Part shown: positions 7,581 through 16,290 of the stretch, piece after piece | How the letters are laid out: each line of letters starts with the position of its first letter | Numbering within the stretch: the stretch's first letter is position 1 | DNA from: Frigoriglobus tundricola | GTDB lineage: Bacteria > Planctomycetota > Planctomycetia > Gemmatales > Gemmataceae | DNA length: 64,000 bases | Assembly: GCF_013128195.2 (NCBI RefSeq) | Contig: NZ_CP053452.2 | Span: 7,068,001-7,132,000 of the forward strand | Direction of reading: 5' to 3' | Notes under the pieces: generated by a model | Seen by the model: the letters and a program-made list of their open reading frames with translations, nothing else | Database searches by the model: none | Told to the model about the DNA's origin: nothing | Position numbers and translations under genes: made by a program

Positions 7581-10136
7581 ATGAAGCCTTCAGCCGTTCT
7601 CCTCATCGACCTCGAGAACTTCTTCCTCAGTCGGGTCCAGCACTTCGACTCGAAGGCGGTCCCGCCCAGCGGCCGGCCGGCGTTCGCCAAGGACTTCGAG
7701 CACCTCATCGCGTTCGCCCAGCGGATGGCCGGTGCCCCGTTCGCCGTCCGGCGGGCGTACGCCGACTACGTCACGCTCCGCGTCGGCCCGCGCGAGCTGA
7801 TGCGCCAGGGCGTGGAACCCGTGCAGGTGTTCCGGCTCTCCGGCGCCCGCTCCGGCAGCAAGAACGCGGCCGACATGCGGATGGCGATGGACGCGACGGC
7901 CCTGCTCGCCTCCGCCGGCCACGCCGAACACTTCGTACTGGTCACCGGCGACGCCGACTTCATTCCCGTGATCCTCGAACTCAAACGGCACGGCCGGGCC
8001 GTGTCGGTGATCGGGGTGACGGGCGCGACGAACGAACTGATCCAGCGGTTCGTGGACAACTTCGAACTGTTCGAGGACCTGCTCGCGGCGGAAGAGGTCG
8101 AGGTCCGCAGCGGCGAACTCGCGCTCGTCGGCGACGGGATGGAGAAGGTGGCCGGCGCCGTCCGCCGGCTCCTGTCCCGCAACCGGCCGCTGCGGTTCGC
8201 CGCGGTCAAGCCCCTGCTCTCGAAGGAACTCGACGCCCCGTTCGACCCCGGCGTTTTCGGGTGCGACACGACCGGCGACTTTCTGCGGCAGTACGCCACC
8301 GAACTGGGGATCGTGATCCGCCAGGGGCAGCACGATTCCGAGATCGACCTTCCCGGGGTGACGCCGAACGGGACCGGTTTCAAGGCGTCGGCCCGCCTTC
8401 CCAGTAAGCCGGCCGCGCAAGCCCTTCCCGAACAGCAGACCGGTGCCCGGCTACCGACCGCGGAGTACCACACCGCCGCGCACTACCGTCAGCTTTTCGC
8501 GGGCCGCGGGGCGACCGGCGGGGGGGCCGTGAAGGTGCCGCCGGTGTCCTGGGCCGTCCTCGCGTGGAGTTGCGACGCGGTGGTCGAACTCCTCGCGCCG
8601 CCCGCGGGCGAGCCGACGCACACCACCAGCCTCCTGCCGAAGCTCCTCAAGGCCGCCGATGGGGCCACGATACCCGATCTGGTCAAACACCTGCGTCTGT
8701 TTTACCCGACGCTCCGCGCGGGCCTGCCCGTCCAAGGGGCCGACGGGGTGTACTCGCTCCCGGCCGATTGCACCGGCGAACAGATCCGGCTGAGCGTACT
8801 CAGTTACATCGGCCACGTCCTCAACTGCCGACTGTCGGAAAGCGGGGTTGCGGGCGCGATCTGTTCGGACGCCCTGGCCGCCGTGTTCGAACCCGGTCCG
8901 GCGATTGAACAGGTGACCGCCGAGGTGACGACCGCGCTCGCTCGTTCCGACGCGCGCCTGCCGGAGCCGTCCCAACCGTCCCGCCCGCTCCCCCCAGGTG
9001 CGGAGGAGGTCCACACCCCGGCCAGTTACCTGAAGCTTCTGAAAGCTGGCGGCCCGAAGAGCAGCGAAACCGAGTCGCTCAAAGTGTTGCCGGTGCCGTG
9101 GCCGTCGGTCGAGCGGGCCTGTGAGGACGCGTTCTCGCTGCTGCACCCGAACGCCGGAGGCGGGCCGCTCCCGCGCGACGAACTGAACGCGCGGCTCTCC
9201 GCGGCCGGGACGGACCTGTTCATCGAACAGTACCCGCAACACGTCCGGCGGGTGCTCGGCATCTTGCGCGTCGCCGGGGACGTGACCGAAGAGAATGGCA
9301 CGGTCGCGCTGGCCCCGGACATCGCCACCGCACAGGAACTCCGGAACCGCACGCTCGCGTTTCTGCTTCAACTCCTGCAACTGCGGCTGGAGGAGCGGGA
9401 CCACTTCGATCCGATTCGGCCGCCGGCGTTCGTCGCGGCGATCGAGGGCGGCCCCTTCACCGATCGGCTCCTCGAAGAGGTCATGCCGGCGATCGCGTGG
9501 CTGTATCGCCCCGACACAGCCGGCGACTCGGGAACCGCGGGCCCCGACCCGTTCCCGGTGTCCGAACGCTCCGAGGTTGAACCGGACAAGGTGCCCCTCG
9601 CCGCCCCGGACCGGGACGTGATTGACTTGAGGGAGGCCGATGACGGTGCCACACCGCGACCGGAACCGGGATGGTCGCCCGGGTCCGATGACGCGGTTCC
9701 GGAAGCCGCCGAGATGAGCCCCGCCGCCCCGCCCGATCCCCCGTCCGCGGTGTTCGGCGTCGTCGATGTGGCCGTCATCACGAGCGAAGCCGTTGCGGCA
9801 GCGGCCGAGCCGCAACGCGCGGCAGGGGCCGAGGTGAACGGGCCGCCCGCGGATCACCGCGGTCACGCCGCGCCGACCGAGCCGGACCCGATGCCGTTCG
9901 CCGCGCTCACGGCACGGGCACCCGAGACCGAGCCCGAACACCCGCCGCAGGACCCCTTCAGCGCGGTTCCGGTCGCGGACTGGTTACCGGACGGCGACCC
10001 GCTGTTCTCGGACCCCGGTTCGGCCCCGCGGGGCGAGCCGGCGCTCGACGCGGTCTCGCCCCCGGTTGCTCCCCGCCGGCCGCCGTTTGCTAAGATAGGC
10101 TCGCCATCACCATCACCACCGCCGGAGCCCGCATGA
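7581..10136 (+). CDS. Large NYN-domain protein with LOTUS-like and duplicated modules
   Basis: An 851-residue protein. Residues 1-175 are an NYN (LabA/DUF88-type, PIN-like) nuclease fold: LLIDLENFF with D10, an acidic NAADMRMAMD segment, and LVTGDADFIPVILELK. Residues about 185-260 look like an OST-HTH/LOTUS RNA-binding domain. Two copies of an unassigned module follow, each opening with H-T-x-x-x-Y-x-x-L and containing KVxPVxW (about residues 293-460 and 475-640). The last 200 residues are Pro/Ala/Asp-rich and probably disordered. The stop TGA overlaps the start of the next gene as ATGA, which implies translational coupling. A cytoplasmic RNA-processing or RNA-silencing role is inferred from the domains. 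Confidence 0.85.
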   Translation: MKPSAVLLIDLENFFLSRVQHFDSKAVPPSGRPAFAKDFEHLIAFAQRMAGAPFAVRRAYADYVTLRVGPRELMRQGVEPVQVFRLSGARSGSKNAADMRMAMDATALLASAGHAEHFVLVTGDADFIPVILELKRHGRAVSVIGVTGATNELIQRFVDNFELFEDLLAAEEVEVRSGELALVGDGMEKVAGAVRRLLSRNRPLRFAAVKPLLSKELDAPFDPGVFGCDTTGDFLRQYATELGIVIRQGQHDSEIDLPGVTPNGTGFKASARLPSKPAAQALPEQQTGARLPTAEYHTAAHYRQLFAGRGATGGGAVKVPPVSWAVLAWSCDAVVELLAPPAGEPTHTTSLLPKLLKAADGATIPDLVKHLRLFYPTLRAGLPVQGADGVYSLPADCTGEQIRLSVLSYIGHVLNCRLSESGVAGAICSDALAAVFEPGPAIEQVTAEVTTALARSDARLPEPSQPSRPLPPGAEEVHTPASYLKLLKAGGPKSSETESLKVLPVPWPSVERACEDAFSLLHPNAGGGPLPRDELNARLSAAGTDLFIEQYPQHVRRVLGILRVAGDVTEENGTVALAPDIATAQELRNRTLAFLLQLLQLRLEERDHFDPIRPPAFVAAIEGGPFTDRLLEEVMPAIAWLYRPDTAGDSGTAGPDPFPVSERSEVEPDKVPLAAPDRDVIDLREADDGATPRPEPGWSPGSDDAVPEAAEMSPAAPPDPPSAVFGVVDVAVITSEAVAAAAEPQRAAGAEVNGPPADHRGHAAPTEPDPMPFAALTARAPETEPEHPPQDPFSAVPVADWLPDGDPLFSDPGSAPRGEPALDAVSPPVAPRRPPFAKIGSPSPSPPPEPA

Positions 10137-11194
10137 GTCGCACCCGTGTCACCGTCGCCGTGTCGCAAGCGCCGGGCAAGCACCCGGCCAAGCGGGCCCT
10201 GGAAGAGAGCATCGTCGCCGCGCTGTTGCTCGAACCGGACGTCGAAGTTTCGGTCGTGCCCAACCTGTACGACCTCGGTCCGGACCACACCGGTCGCCTC
10301 TTCCTCGAGTCGGTGAAGGGCGACATGGTCGTGCTGTCGTGGCTCTACCCGCGCGCCGCGTTCTGGCTCCTGGACCGCGACGGCATCAAGGGCCATTTCG
10401 GCGAAACGAAACTGAAGCCGCCGGCCGATGACGACGAGGAGGCCGAAACGGACGCCGACACGCCGGTGGATCAGCCCCCGGCGATCGGCCCGGCCGGGAC
10501 CATCCCCGACCGGTTCATTTACACGCTCGACCTGCGTGACTCCAACAGGTACGAAGCCTACGTCGCGGAGATCAAGCGGATCGTCGCGGAGTGCCGGGAG
10601 CGGCGTGCGGCGAAGGCCCGGGAGAGGGCCGCGAACAGCCCGGCGATCATCCAACTCGGGCTGTCCCTCTCGAAGCCGGAACCGGAAGACGTACCGGCCC
10701 CACAAAAAGCGTTCACCCCCGAGGCCCTTCTCGCCGCTCCGGCGGGGCGGCGGTGGTACCCGGTGATCGACTACAGCCGGTGTACGAACTGCTTGGAGTG
10801 TCTGGACTTCTGCCTGTTCGGGGTGTACGGCGTCGATTCCATCGAGCGCATCCTCGTCGAGAACCAGGACCAGTGCAAGAAGGGCTGCCCGGCGTGTAGC
10901 CGCGTGTGCCCGCAACAAGCGATCATTTTTCCCGAATATAAGTCCGCGGCCATTGCGGGCGCCGAAACGGGCGCCGTGGGCGGACTGAAGATCGACCTGA
11001 GCCGCCTGTTCGGCGGCGACGTGGGCGACGCGCTCGCGGCCGCCGTGGAAGAGCGCGACCGCGAACTCGTGAACGCCGGCCGCGAAGCGGTCGGGTTGTC
11101 CGTCGGCATCCCGAAGCGCCAAGCGGACAAAGTTCAGGGACCGAAAGACGACCTCGACCGACTCGTGGACGACCTGGACAATCTGGGCCTGTAA
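10133..11194 (+). CDS. Ferredoxin-like [4Fe-4S] protein coupled to NYN gene
   Basis: A 353-residue protein with a C-terminal iron-sulfur region: CTNCLECLDFC and, 35 residues later, CKKGCPACSRVCP, which together give two 4Fe-4S ferredoxin-type clusters. The N-terminal 150 residues are an unassigned alpha/beta domain containing an acidic insert (DDDEEAETDAD). The start ATG overlaps the stop of the NYN gene by four bases (ATGA), and no separate ribosome binding site is needed. It should be a cytoplasmic redox or electron-transfer partner. Its physical coupling to a putative RNase is unusual. The function is unknown. Confidence 0.85.
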   Translation: MSRTRVTVAVSQAPGKHPAKRALEESIVAALLLEPDVEVSVVPNLYDLGPDHTGRLFLESVKGDMVVLSWLYPRAAFWLLDRDGIKGHFGETKLKPPADDDEEAETDADTPVDQPPAIGPAGTIPDRFIYTLDLRDSNRYEAYVAEIKRIVAECRERRAAKARERAANSPAIIQLGLSLSKPEPEDVPAPQKAFTPEALLAAPAGRRWYPVIDYSRCTNCLECLDFCLFGVYGVDSIERILVENQDQCKKGCPACSRVCPQQAIIFPEYKSAAIAGAETGAVGGLKIDLSRLFGGDVGDALAAAVEERDRELVNAGREAVGLSVGIPKRQADKVQGPKDDLDRLVDDLDNLGL

Positions 11195-11260
11195 AGCAAT
11201 CTGTTCATCCCCGCCAGCTCGGGCCACTCGGCACCGATCCGAATTCGGATGACCCGGGTG

Positions 11261-11282
11261 CCTGTGCGGCGCGCCGCACAGG
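11261..11282. promoter_or_regulatory. Perfect 22-bp palindrome before HDOD gene
   Basis: Bases 11261-11282 read the same on both strands (left half CCTGTGCGGCG). The palindrome ends 9 bases before the GTG start at 11292 and overlaps the likely GGGGAA ribosome binding site, so it could be a repressor operator or a hairpin that controls translation of the HDOD gene. Confidence 0.6.
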
Positions 11283-11291
11283 GGAACCGGT

Positions 11292-12242
11292 GTGGCACTC
11301 CTCAAGCGATTCTCCGATGCCCTCCGCTCGGTGTTCGGCGCGCACGCCCCGGCGACCCCGAGCGCTGCGGCGCGCGCCGCGCGCCTGGAACGGCAGATCC
11401 GCCTCCTCGTGGACTCCCTTCCCGCCCTCCCGGTTACGGCCGCCCGCGCGCTGGCGCTGATGAACGACCCGGACGTCGCCCTCGCGGACATCGCGGACCT
11501 GATCCAGGAGGACCCGGCCCTGGCAACGGGGTTGCTCCGGGTGGCGAACAGCGCGCTGTTCGCCGGCGGCGCGGCCGCGCTCCGCCTCGATCAGGCGGTG
11601 GTGCGGCTCGGCCTGTGGATGTGCAAGGACCTCGTCACCGCGATCGGCATGAGGCGCATGCTGCACGGGCGGGCCGCCGCGACCGAAGCCGACTGTCACG
11701 CGCTCTGGCACCACGCGTTCGTCACGGCGTCGATCTGCGCGCAACTCAACCGCGCGAACCGCCTCGGGTTCCAGGGCGAAGAATACTCGGCCGGGATGTT
11801 ACACGACCTGGGGCGCCTGCTGATCGCCCTCGCGGACCCGGAGTGCCTCGCGCTGGCCGGGGTGATGAGCTTTCAGGAGGACGCCGACACGCCGCAGCGC
11901 GAGCGCGCCGCGATCGGGGCCGACCACTGTGCGCTCGGCGGGTGGTTCGCCGAGCTGAGCAACCTGCCGCCGGCGCTCGTCGAGGTGATCCGGCGGCACC
12001 ACACCCCGCAACCCGCGGCGGGGCCGTCCCGGCTCGTGGCGCTGGTGACCGCCGCCGACCACATGGCCAACCACCTCCAACTCGGCCGGAGCGTCGAGAG
12101 CTACGACCCAGCCACGAACGCCGGGCTGGCCACGCTCTGCGCCGGGTGGTCCGCGGGCCGGACCGAACACCTGCGCACGAGCTTACCCGCGATTATGGAA
12201 GGCGCACACGCGGCGGCTGAGACGGAATTGAGCGCCCCATGA
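11292..12242 (+). CDS. HDOD domain protein
   Basis: A 316-residue protein made almost entirely of an HDOD domain (HD-related output domain): LPALPVTAARALALMNDPD, then the conserved DIADLIQEDPALATGLLRVANS, then the degenerate HD region HDLGRLLIAL and the closing IRRHH. HDOD proteins act in signalling, often with cyclic-di-GMP or chemotaxis systems, but have usually lost phosphodiesterase activity. There is no attached receiver or GGDEF domain. The start is GTG 11292 after GGGGAA. The upstream gene ends 97 bp before it, with a palindrome in between, so it may have its own control. Confidence 0.85.
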   Translation: MALLKRFSDALRSVFGAHAPATPSAAARAARLERQIRLLVDSLPALPVTAARALALMNDPDVALADIADLIQEDPALATGLLRVANSALFAGGAAALRLDQAVVRLGLWMCKDLVTAIGMRRMLHGRAAATEADCHALWHHAFVTASICAQLNRANRLGFQGEEYSAGMLHDLGRLLIALADPECLALAGVMSFQEDADTPQRERAAIGADHCALGGWFAELSNLPPALVEVIRRHHTPQPAAGPSRLVALVTAADHMANHLQLGRSVESYDPATNAGLATLCAGWSAGRTEHLRTSLPAIMEGAHAAAETELSAP

Positions 12243-12335
12243 GTGCGCCGCGCATCCGATGGGACCCGCTCCCTGCCGAATTCTGACGGTGGCCGGGGCG
12301 GACCGATCGCTTCCCCACGCCGCTCTCACGCCGGG

Positions 12336-13211
12336 CTACGCCAGCTTGCGCCCCGCGAGCGTTTCCAGCACCCGGAGCGGGGCCGACGCCGGGTTGCGGA
12401 GCACGCTCACGTCCACCCAGAAGGTTTGTTCGAGCTGGTGCGCACCGGAGACGGCCGCGTGCGACACCTGATCGGTGAAACAGACCCAGGTGCTGTTCGC
12501 CGGGAACGGGTGCGTGGCGGCCGAGAACCGCGCCTGGTACTCCGGATCGAGCTTCATCGCGTCGTGGAGCTTCAGCATGTAGTGGTCGTACCGGGTGCGC
12601 ACGGCCTTCGTGACGCGGACGGCCGCCAGCAGGCCGCGCTCGCCGGGCAGCGGGGCGCGGAGCTTCGGCCAGTACCGGCGCGCCACCGATTCGAACGGCT
12701 CGCCCACCTTCCAGACCCGCGCCCGGCCGGTCGGGTTCACGTTCGAGAACACCCGCAAAATGCGTTTCCCGTTACTCGGCTGGCTCGGGAAACTGTCCAC
12801 GTGGAGCCGCGTGTCGTCCTTCCGCCACGATTGCACGCGGCCCGCGACCTCCACGGGCCGCAGGCTGGTCTTCGCCTGGTGCAGGCCGGCGCCATACGTC
12901 GGGAGCAGCGCCGCGAGCAGGTTCCGGGTGCTGGTGGCGAACCGGTCCATGAGCGCCCGCAGTTCGTTCACCTTCAGCGCCGCAACGGTCGTTCCGCCGA
13001 TCTTGCCGTTCGCCGGGTCGTAGCTCACGTTCTTCGACCGGCCCACGATTTCGGGCGTGAGGTACGCGCGCTCGGCGTCGGACAGCCCGAAGCGGAGGTC
13101 CGGGAGGAACAGCACGTGGCCGGCCTCCAGCGCGTCGGTCGCGATCGCCTGTTCGGTCGCGGGGAACGTTCCGCCCCAGGTGGACAGCGCAATCGGATGA
13201 ATCGCGGACAT
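12336..13211 (-). CDS. kdoO: Kdo hydroxylase family protein
   Basis: A 291-residue protein that matches the Kdo hydroxylase (KdoO) family: an HxD iron site in RLHVDSFPSQP (H137, D139), the distal part FTDQVSHAAVSG (H251), and the ending RNPASAPLRVLETLAGR typical of the family. KdoO is an Fe(II)/2-oxoglutarate-dependent enzyme that hydroxylates the 3-position of Kdo in the lipopolysaccharide inner core, turning it into Ko. Presence here implies a Kdo-containing lipopolysaccharide in this planctomycete. It is divergent from the cyclase gene (87 bp apart) and converges with the HDOD gene. Confidence 0.85.
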   Translation of the reverse strand: MSAIHPIALSTWGGTFPATEQAIATDALEAGHVLFLPDLRFGLSDAERAYLTPEIVGRSKNVSYDPANGKIGGTTVAALKVNELRALMDRFATSTRNLLAALLPTYGAGLHQAKTSLRPVEVAGRVQSWRKDDTRLHVDSFPSQPSNGKRILRVFSNVNPTGRARVWKVGEPFESVARRYWPKLRAPLPGERGLLAAVRVTKAVRTRYDHYMLKLHDAMKLDPEYQARFSAATHPFPANSTWVCFTDQVSHAAVSGAHQLEQTFWVDVSVLRNPASAPLRVLETLAGRKLA

Positions 13212-13298
13212 GCGACGCCCTCAAGAGTGGAGACACGCACCTCCTACAATCGACACAGCCGCTCCACGCGCTTGAATCAATCCGCACCGCAGCGGCCG

Positions 13299-15143
13299 AT
13301 GCCACTCACACCCGGAACCGGAATGTTCGCCGCCGACCGCCTCCGCACCGCCTACGTGACCGCCCGTGACGCCCTGTTGGCCGAGCGCGTGCCCGAGGGG
13401 CACTGGGTGGGCGAGCTCTCGACATCGGCCCTTTCCACCGCGACGGCGGTGATGGCGCTGCACCACGTCAACCCGTTCGAGCACCGCGCGCTCATCGACG
13501 CCGGGATCAAATGGCTGGCGGCCCACCAGAACGACGACGGCGGGTGGGGCGATACCGTCAAGAGCGTCTCGAACATATCGACGACGATGCTCTGCCGCGC
13601 CGCGCTCCGGATGGCCGGCGAGAAGGGCTACGAGGACACGGTCGTTCGCGTCGAGGACTTCATCACGCGCCACGCCGGCGTGCGACCCGCGGCCCGCGCG
13701 GCCGCCATTCGTGCCCGGTACGGAAAGGACCACACGTTCTCCGTCCCGATCTTGATGACGTGCGCGCTCGCCGGGTTGGTGAGGTGGGACGAAGTGCCGC
13801 GGCTGCCGTTCGAAGCGGCGTGCCTGCCGCAGAGCTGGTACCGGTTCGCGCGAATGCCGGTGGTGAGCTACGCCCTGCCCGCGCTCATCGCGATCGGCCA
13901 GTGCATCCACCACCACCGTCGTTCGCGCAACCCGATCCGGAACACGATCCGCCGCGCCGCACGCGGGCGGACGCTGAACGTCCTCCGCCGCATTCAGCCG
14001 ACATCGGGCGGCTACCTCGAAGCGACGCCACTCACGAGCTTCGTGACGATGGCGCTAGCGAGCATCCGCCGCCGGCGCTCCGCCGCGGAGGAGCAGGTGA
14101 TTGCTGAAGGCGTGCGGTTCATCGTGAACTCCGTGCGACCGGACGGGAGCTGGCCGATCGACACGAACCTCGCGACGTGGGTGACGACGCAGAGCGTGAA
14201 CGCACTCGCGCTGGCGGGGGATCTCGACTCGCTCGACACGAAGGAGCAAATTCTCGCGTGGCTCCTCAAGCAGCAATACACCGAACGGCACCCGTACACC
14301 GGCGCCGATCCCGGCGGCTGGGCGTGGACCGACTTACCCGGCGGGGTGCCCGACTGCGACGACACGCCGGGGGCGCTTTTAGCCGCGACCTATTTAGATC
14401 TCAACATCACACCACACATCGGAACACCCCAGTACCGGTGGCGGGCACTCGCGACTCAGTGGATGAAAGGTCTTCAAAATCGCGATGGAGGTTTTCCGAC
14501 GTTCTGCCGTGGGTGGGGTACACTCCCGTTCGACCGGAGCGGCACCGACCTGACCGCCCACGCACTGAGATCGCTCGAAATCGCTGGTTCATTCGATAAA
14601 GGCTATCACGACTCTCGCGACTCCGAGTATGTTCGCGCCTGCGCGTATCTTGCGAAGCAACAGCGCCCCGATGGATCGTGGCTGCCGCTCTGGTTCGGCA
14701 ACCAGCACGCACCGGACGACATCAACGCCGTCTATGGCACGGCCCGCGTGCTCGCCGCGTACCGGGACCTGGCGTTAAAGGAATCGCCCGAGTGCCGCCG
14801 CGGAGTGGAGTTCCTGCTGTCGGTGCAGAACGCCGACGGCGGGTGGGGCGGCGCGAAGAACTGCCCGTCGAGCGTGGAGGAAACGGCGCTGGCGGTGGAG
14901 GTGCTGCTGGATCTGGCGAACGGCGACGCCGTTCAGCGCGGCGTCACATGGCTCGTGGAGGCGGTCGAATCGGGCCGGTTCCGCGACGCCAGCCCGATCG
15001 GCTTCTACTTCGCCAAACTGTGGTACTTCGAGAAGCTGTACCCGCTCATTTTCACCGTCGCGGCGTTGGGACGAGCGTGGCAGAGCGAACGGCCAGCCGT
15101 TCGCCAATTCATTCCTTCGATACCGGCGGAAGGATCGGCTTGA
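13299..15143 (+). CDS. Squalene-hopene cyclase-like terpene cyclase
   Basis: A 614-residue class II terpene cyclase. It has the protonating motif DCDD (D352 onward, in VPDCDDTPGA), equal to the DxDD of squalene-hopene cyclase, and several QW repeats (DDGGWGD, PDGSWPID, RDGGFPTF, PDGSWLPLW, ADGGWGG). The length is close to bacterial SHC (about 630-680). It should act on squalene or a similar linear isoprenoid at the membrane. An internal ATG at 13323 is an alternative start. The 3' end overlaps the convergent ThuA-like gene by 35 bp. A polyprenyl synthase fusion follows about 1.1 kb downstream on the same strand. Which product it makes cannot be read from the sequence. Confidence 0.85.
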   Translation: MPLTPGTGMFAADRLRTAYVTARDALLAERVPEGHWVGELSTSALSTATAVMALHHVNPFEHRALIDAGIKWLAAHQNDDGGWGDTVKSVSNISTTMLCRAALRMAGEKGYEDTVVRVEDFITRHAGVRPAARAAAIRARYGKDHTFSVPILMTCALAGLVRWDEVPRLPFEAACLPQSWYRFARMPVVSYALPALIAIGQCIHHHRRSRNPIRNTIRRAARGRTLNVLRRIQPTSGGYLEATPLTSFVTMALASIRRRRSAAEEQVIAEGVRFIVNSVRPDGSWPIDTNLATWVTTQSVNALALAGDLDSLDTKEQILAWLLKQQYTERHPYTGADPGGWAWTDLPGGVPDCDDTPGALLAATYLDLNITPHIGTPQYRWRALATQWMKGLQNRDGGFPTFCRGWGTLPFDRSGTDLTAHALRSLEIAGSFDKGYHDSRDSEYVRACAYLAKQQRPDGSWLPLWFGNQHAPDDINAVYGTARVLAAYRDLALKESPECRRGVEFLLSVQNADGGWGGAKNCPSSVEETALAVEVLLDLANGDAVQRGVTWLVEAVESGRFRDASPIGFYFAKLWYFEKLYPLIFTVAALGRAWQSERPAVRQFIPSIPAEGSA

Positions 15144-16074
15144 ACCCTTCGGCGGTGGGTTGGCCCTTCCCCTTCCAATCCAGGTTCTTGTTCAGGTCGG
15201 CGGCCTGGAACTCGACTTTGGCCCCCTGCGCCGGGACATCGTCCTTGTCGCACCAGAGGATCGCGTTCACGACCACGCGGCGGAAGTTTTCGTCCGCCCA
15301 GTTGCGGTGGAAGTGCCCGCCGGTGAAGCCGAAACTCCGCCCGCCGTCCTTGCGCTCATAGGCCCAGGCCATCGTTTCGATTTCGCCCTTGCGCCCCTTC
15401 GTGTACTCGGTGCCGCGGGTGCCGTCGGGCGGCAGCGCTTGCAGGATCGGCGTGACGCCCTTCATGTCCGCGGTCCACCGCATCCCGTAGTACCACTCGT
15501 CGCGGATCGTGAACGGCTTCACGCCGCGGGTGATCTCGTGCTTCGGCAGGCCCCGGACGTGGGCGTCCCAGTGCGGGTTGATCGAGTACCCCTGCTCGTA
15601 ATACCCGCCCATCCAGCCCAGTACCGTTTTGCCCGGCTCCTTCGGGTACTCCACGGCGTAGTGCAGGTTCACCCAGCCGGCCCCGCGGTCGAGTAGTTTC
15701 TGGATCACTTTCATGCGCTCCGGCTTGATTGCCGGGTGCCCGCCGCCGCCGTCCATGTACATCACGATGCAATCGGCGCTCTCGATCAGTTTCTCATTTT
15801 TGGGCCAGCCGTCGCGGGCCATGATCGGGAACACTTTCGGGTTCTGCTTCAGCAGGTTCATCAGGATCACGCTGCCGGCGAAGAACTCGTGGTCGCCCGG
15901 ACCGTGGCTGCGGCTCCCCGCGACGATCAGAACGCGCTTCCCCTTGAAGTCGGCCGGCGGTTCCACCTCCAGGGGCACTTTCGATTGGTCGTAGGGGTCG
16001 ACGCTGGGCGACTCTTCACCGCGGGCACTCGGGAGCGAAACCAGAAGGAGCAGAACGGAGAGGAATTGACACAT
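15109..16074 (-). CDS. Secreted ThuA-like domain protein
   Basis: A 321-residue exported protein with a signal peptide (about residues 1-19, ending PSARG) and a ThuA-like (class I glutamine-amidotransferase-like) fold: VLIVAGSRSHGPGDHEFFAG, then ADCIVMYMDGGGGH, GAGWVNLHYAVEYP, and FGFTGGHFHRNWADENFRR near the end. ThuA-like proteins are common in planctomycetes near sugar or glycoside genes; the enzymatic role is not settled. The 3' end overlaps the cyclase gene by 35 bp, tail to tail. It is divergent from the DUF116/prenyl synthase gene. Confidence 0.88.
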   Translation of the reverse strand: MCQFLSVLLLLVSLPSARGEESPSVDPYDQSKVPLEVEPPADFKGKRVLIVAGSRSHGPGDHEFFAGSVILMNLLKQNPKVFPIMARDGWPKNEKLIESADCIVMYMDGGGGHPAIKPERMKVIQKLLDRGAGWVNLHYAVEYPKEPGKTVLGWMGGYYEQGYSINPHWDAHVRGLPKHEITRGVKPFTIRDEWYYGMRWTADMKGVTPILQALPPDGTRGTEYTKGRKGEIETMAWAYERKDGGRSFGFTGGHFHRNWADENFRRVVVNAILWCDKDDVPAQGAKVEFQAADLNKNLDWKGKGQPTAEGFKPILPPVSKE

Positions 16075-16143
16075 GGGTGTGAAAGACTCCGGTGGGGGCG
16101 GGGTATCGGGAGAGGGATATCGGGCGGATTACACAAAAACACG

Positions 16144-16190
16144 CCGCGGGGCGAAACGCAAGCGCGTTTTCAGTTGCATCCGCCCCGCGG
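16144..16190. repeat. Nested hairpin in divergent intergenic region
   Basis: Outer arms CCGCGGGGCG (16144-16153) and CGCCCCGCGG (16181-16190) pair perfectly; inside them AAACGC (16154-16159) and GCGTTT (16164-16169) make a second small stem. The structure lies about 100 bp upstream of the DUF116/prenyl synthase start. Confidence 0.6.
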
Positions 16191-16290
16191 TGTGGACAAA
16201 CTGGTTCGGAATCCTGCCGCCCCGTATCTTCTCTCCGTCTGAGCAGACGCTATAGACTCGCATTCTCAGCCGTTGCCAAGGACATATACC

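Noticed and set aside
8451..11491. Long minus-strand frames opposite the NYN and ferredoxin-like genes
   Set aside because: They are antisense to clear domain-bearing genes and have no motif of their own.
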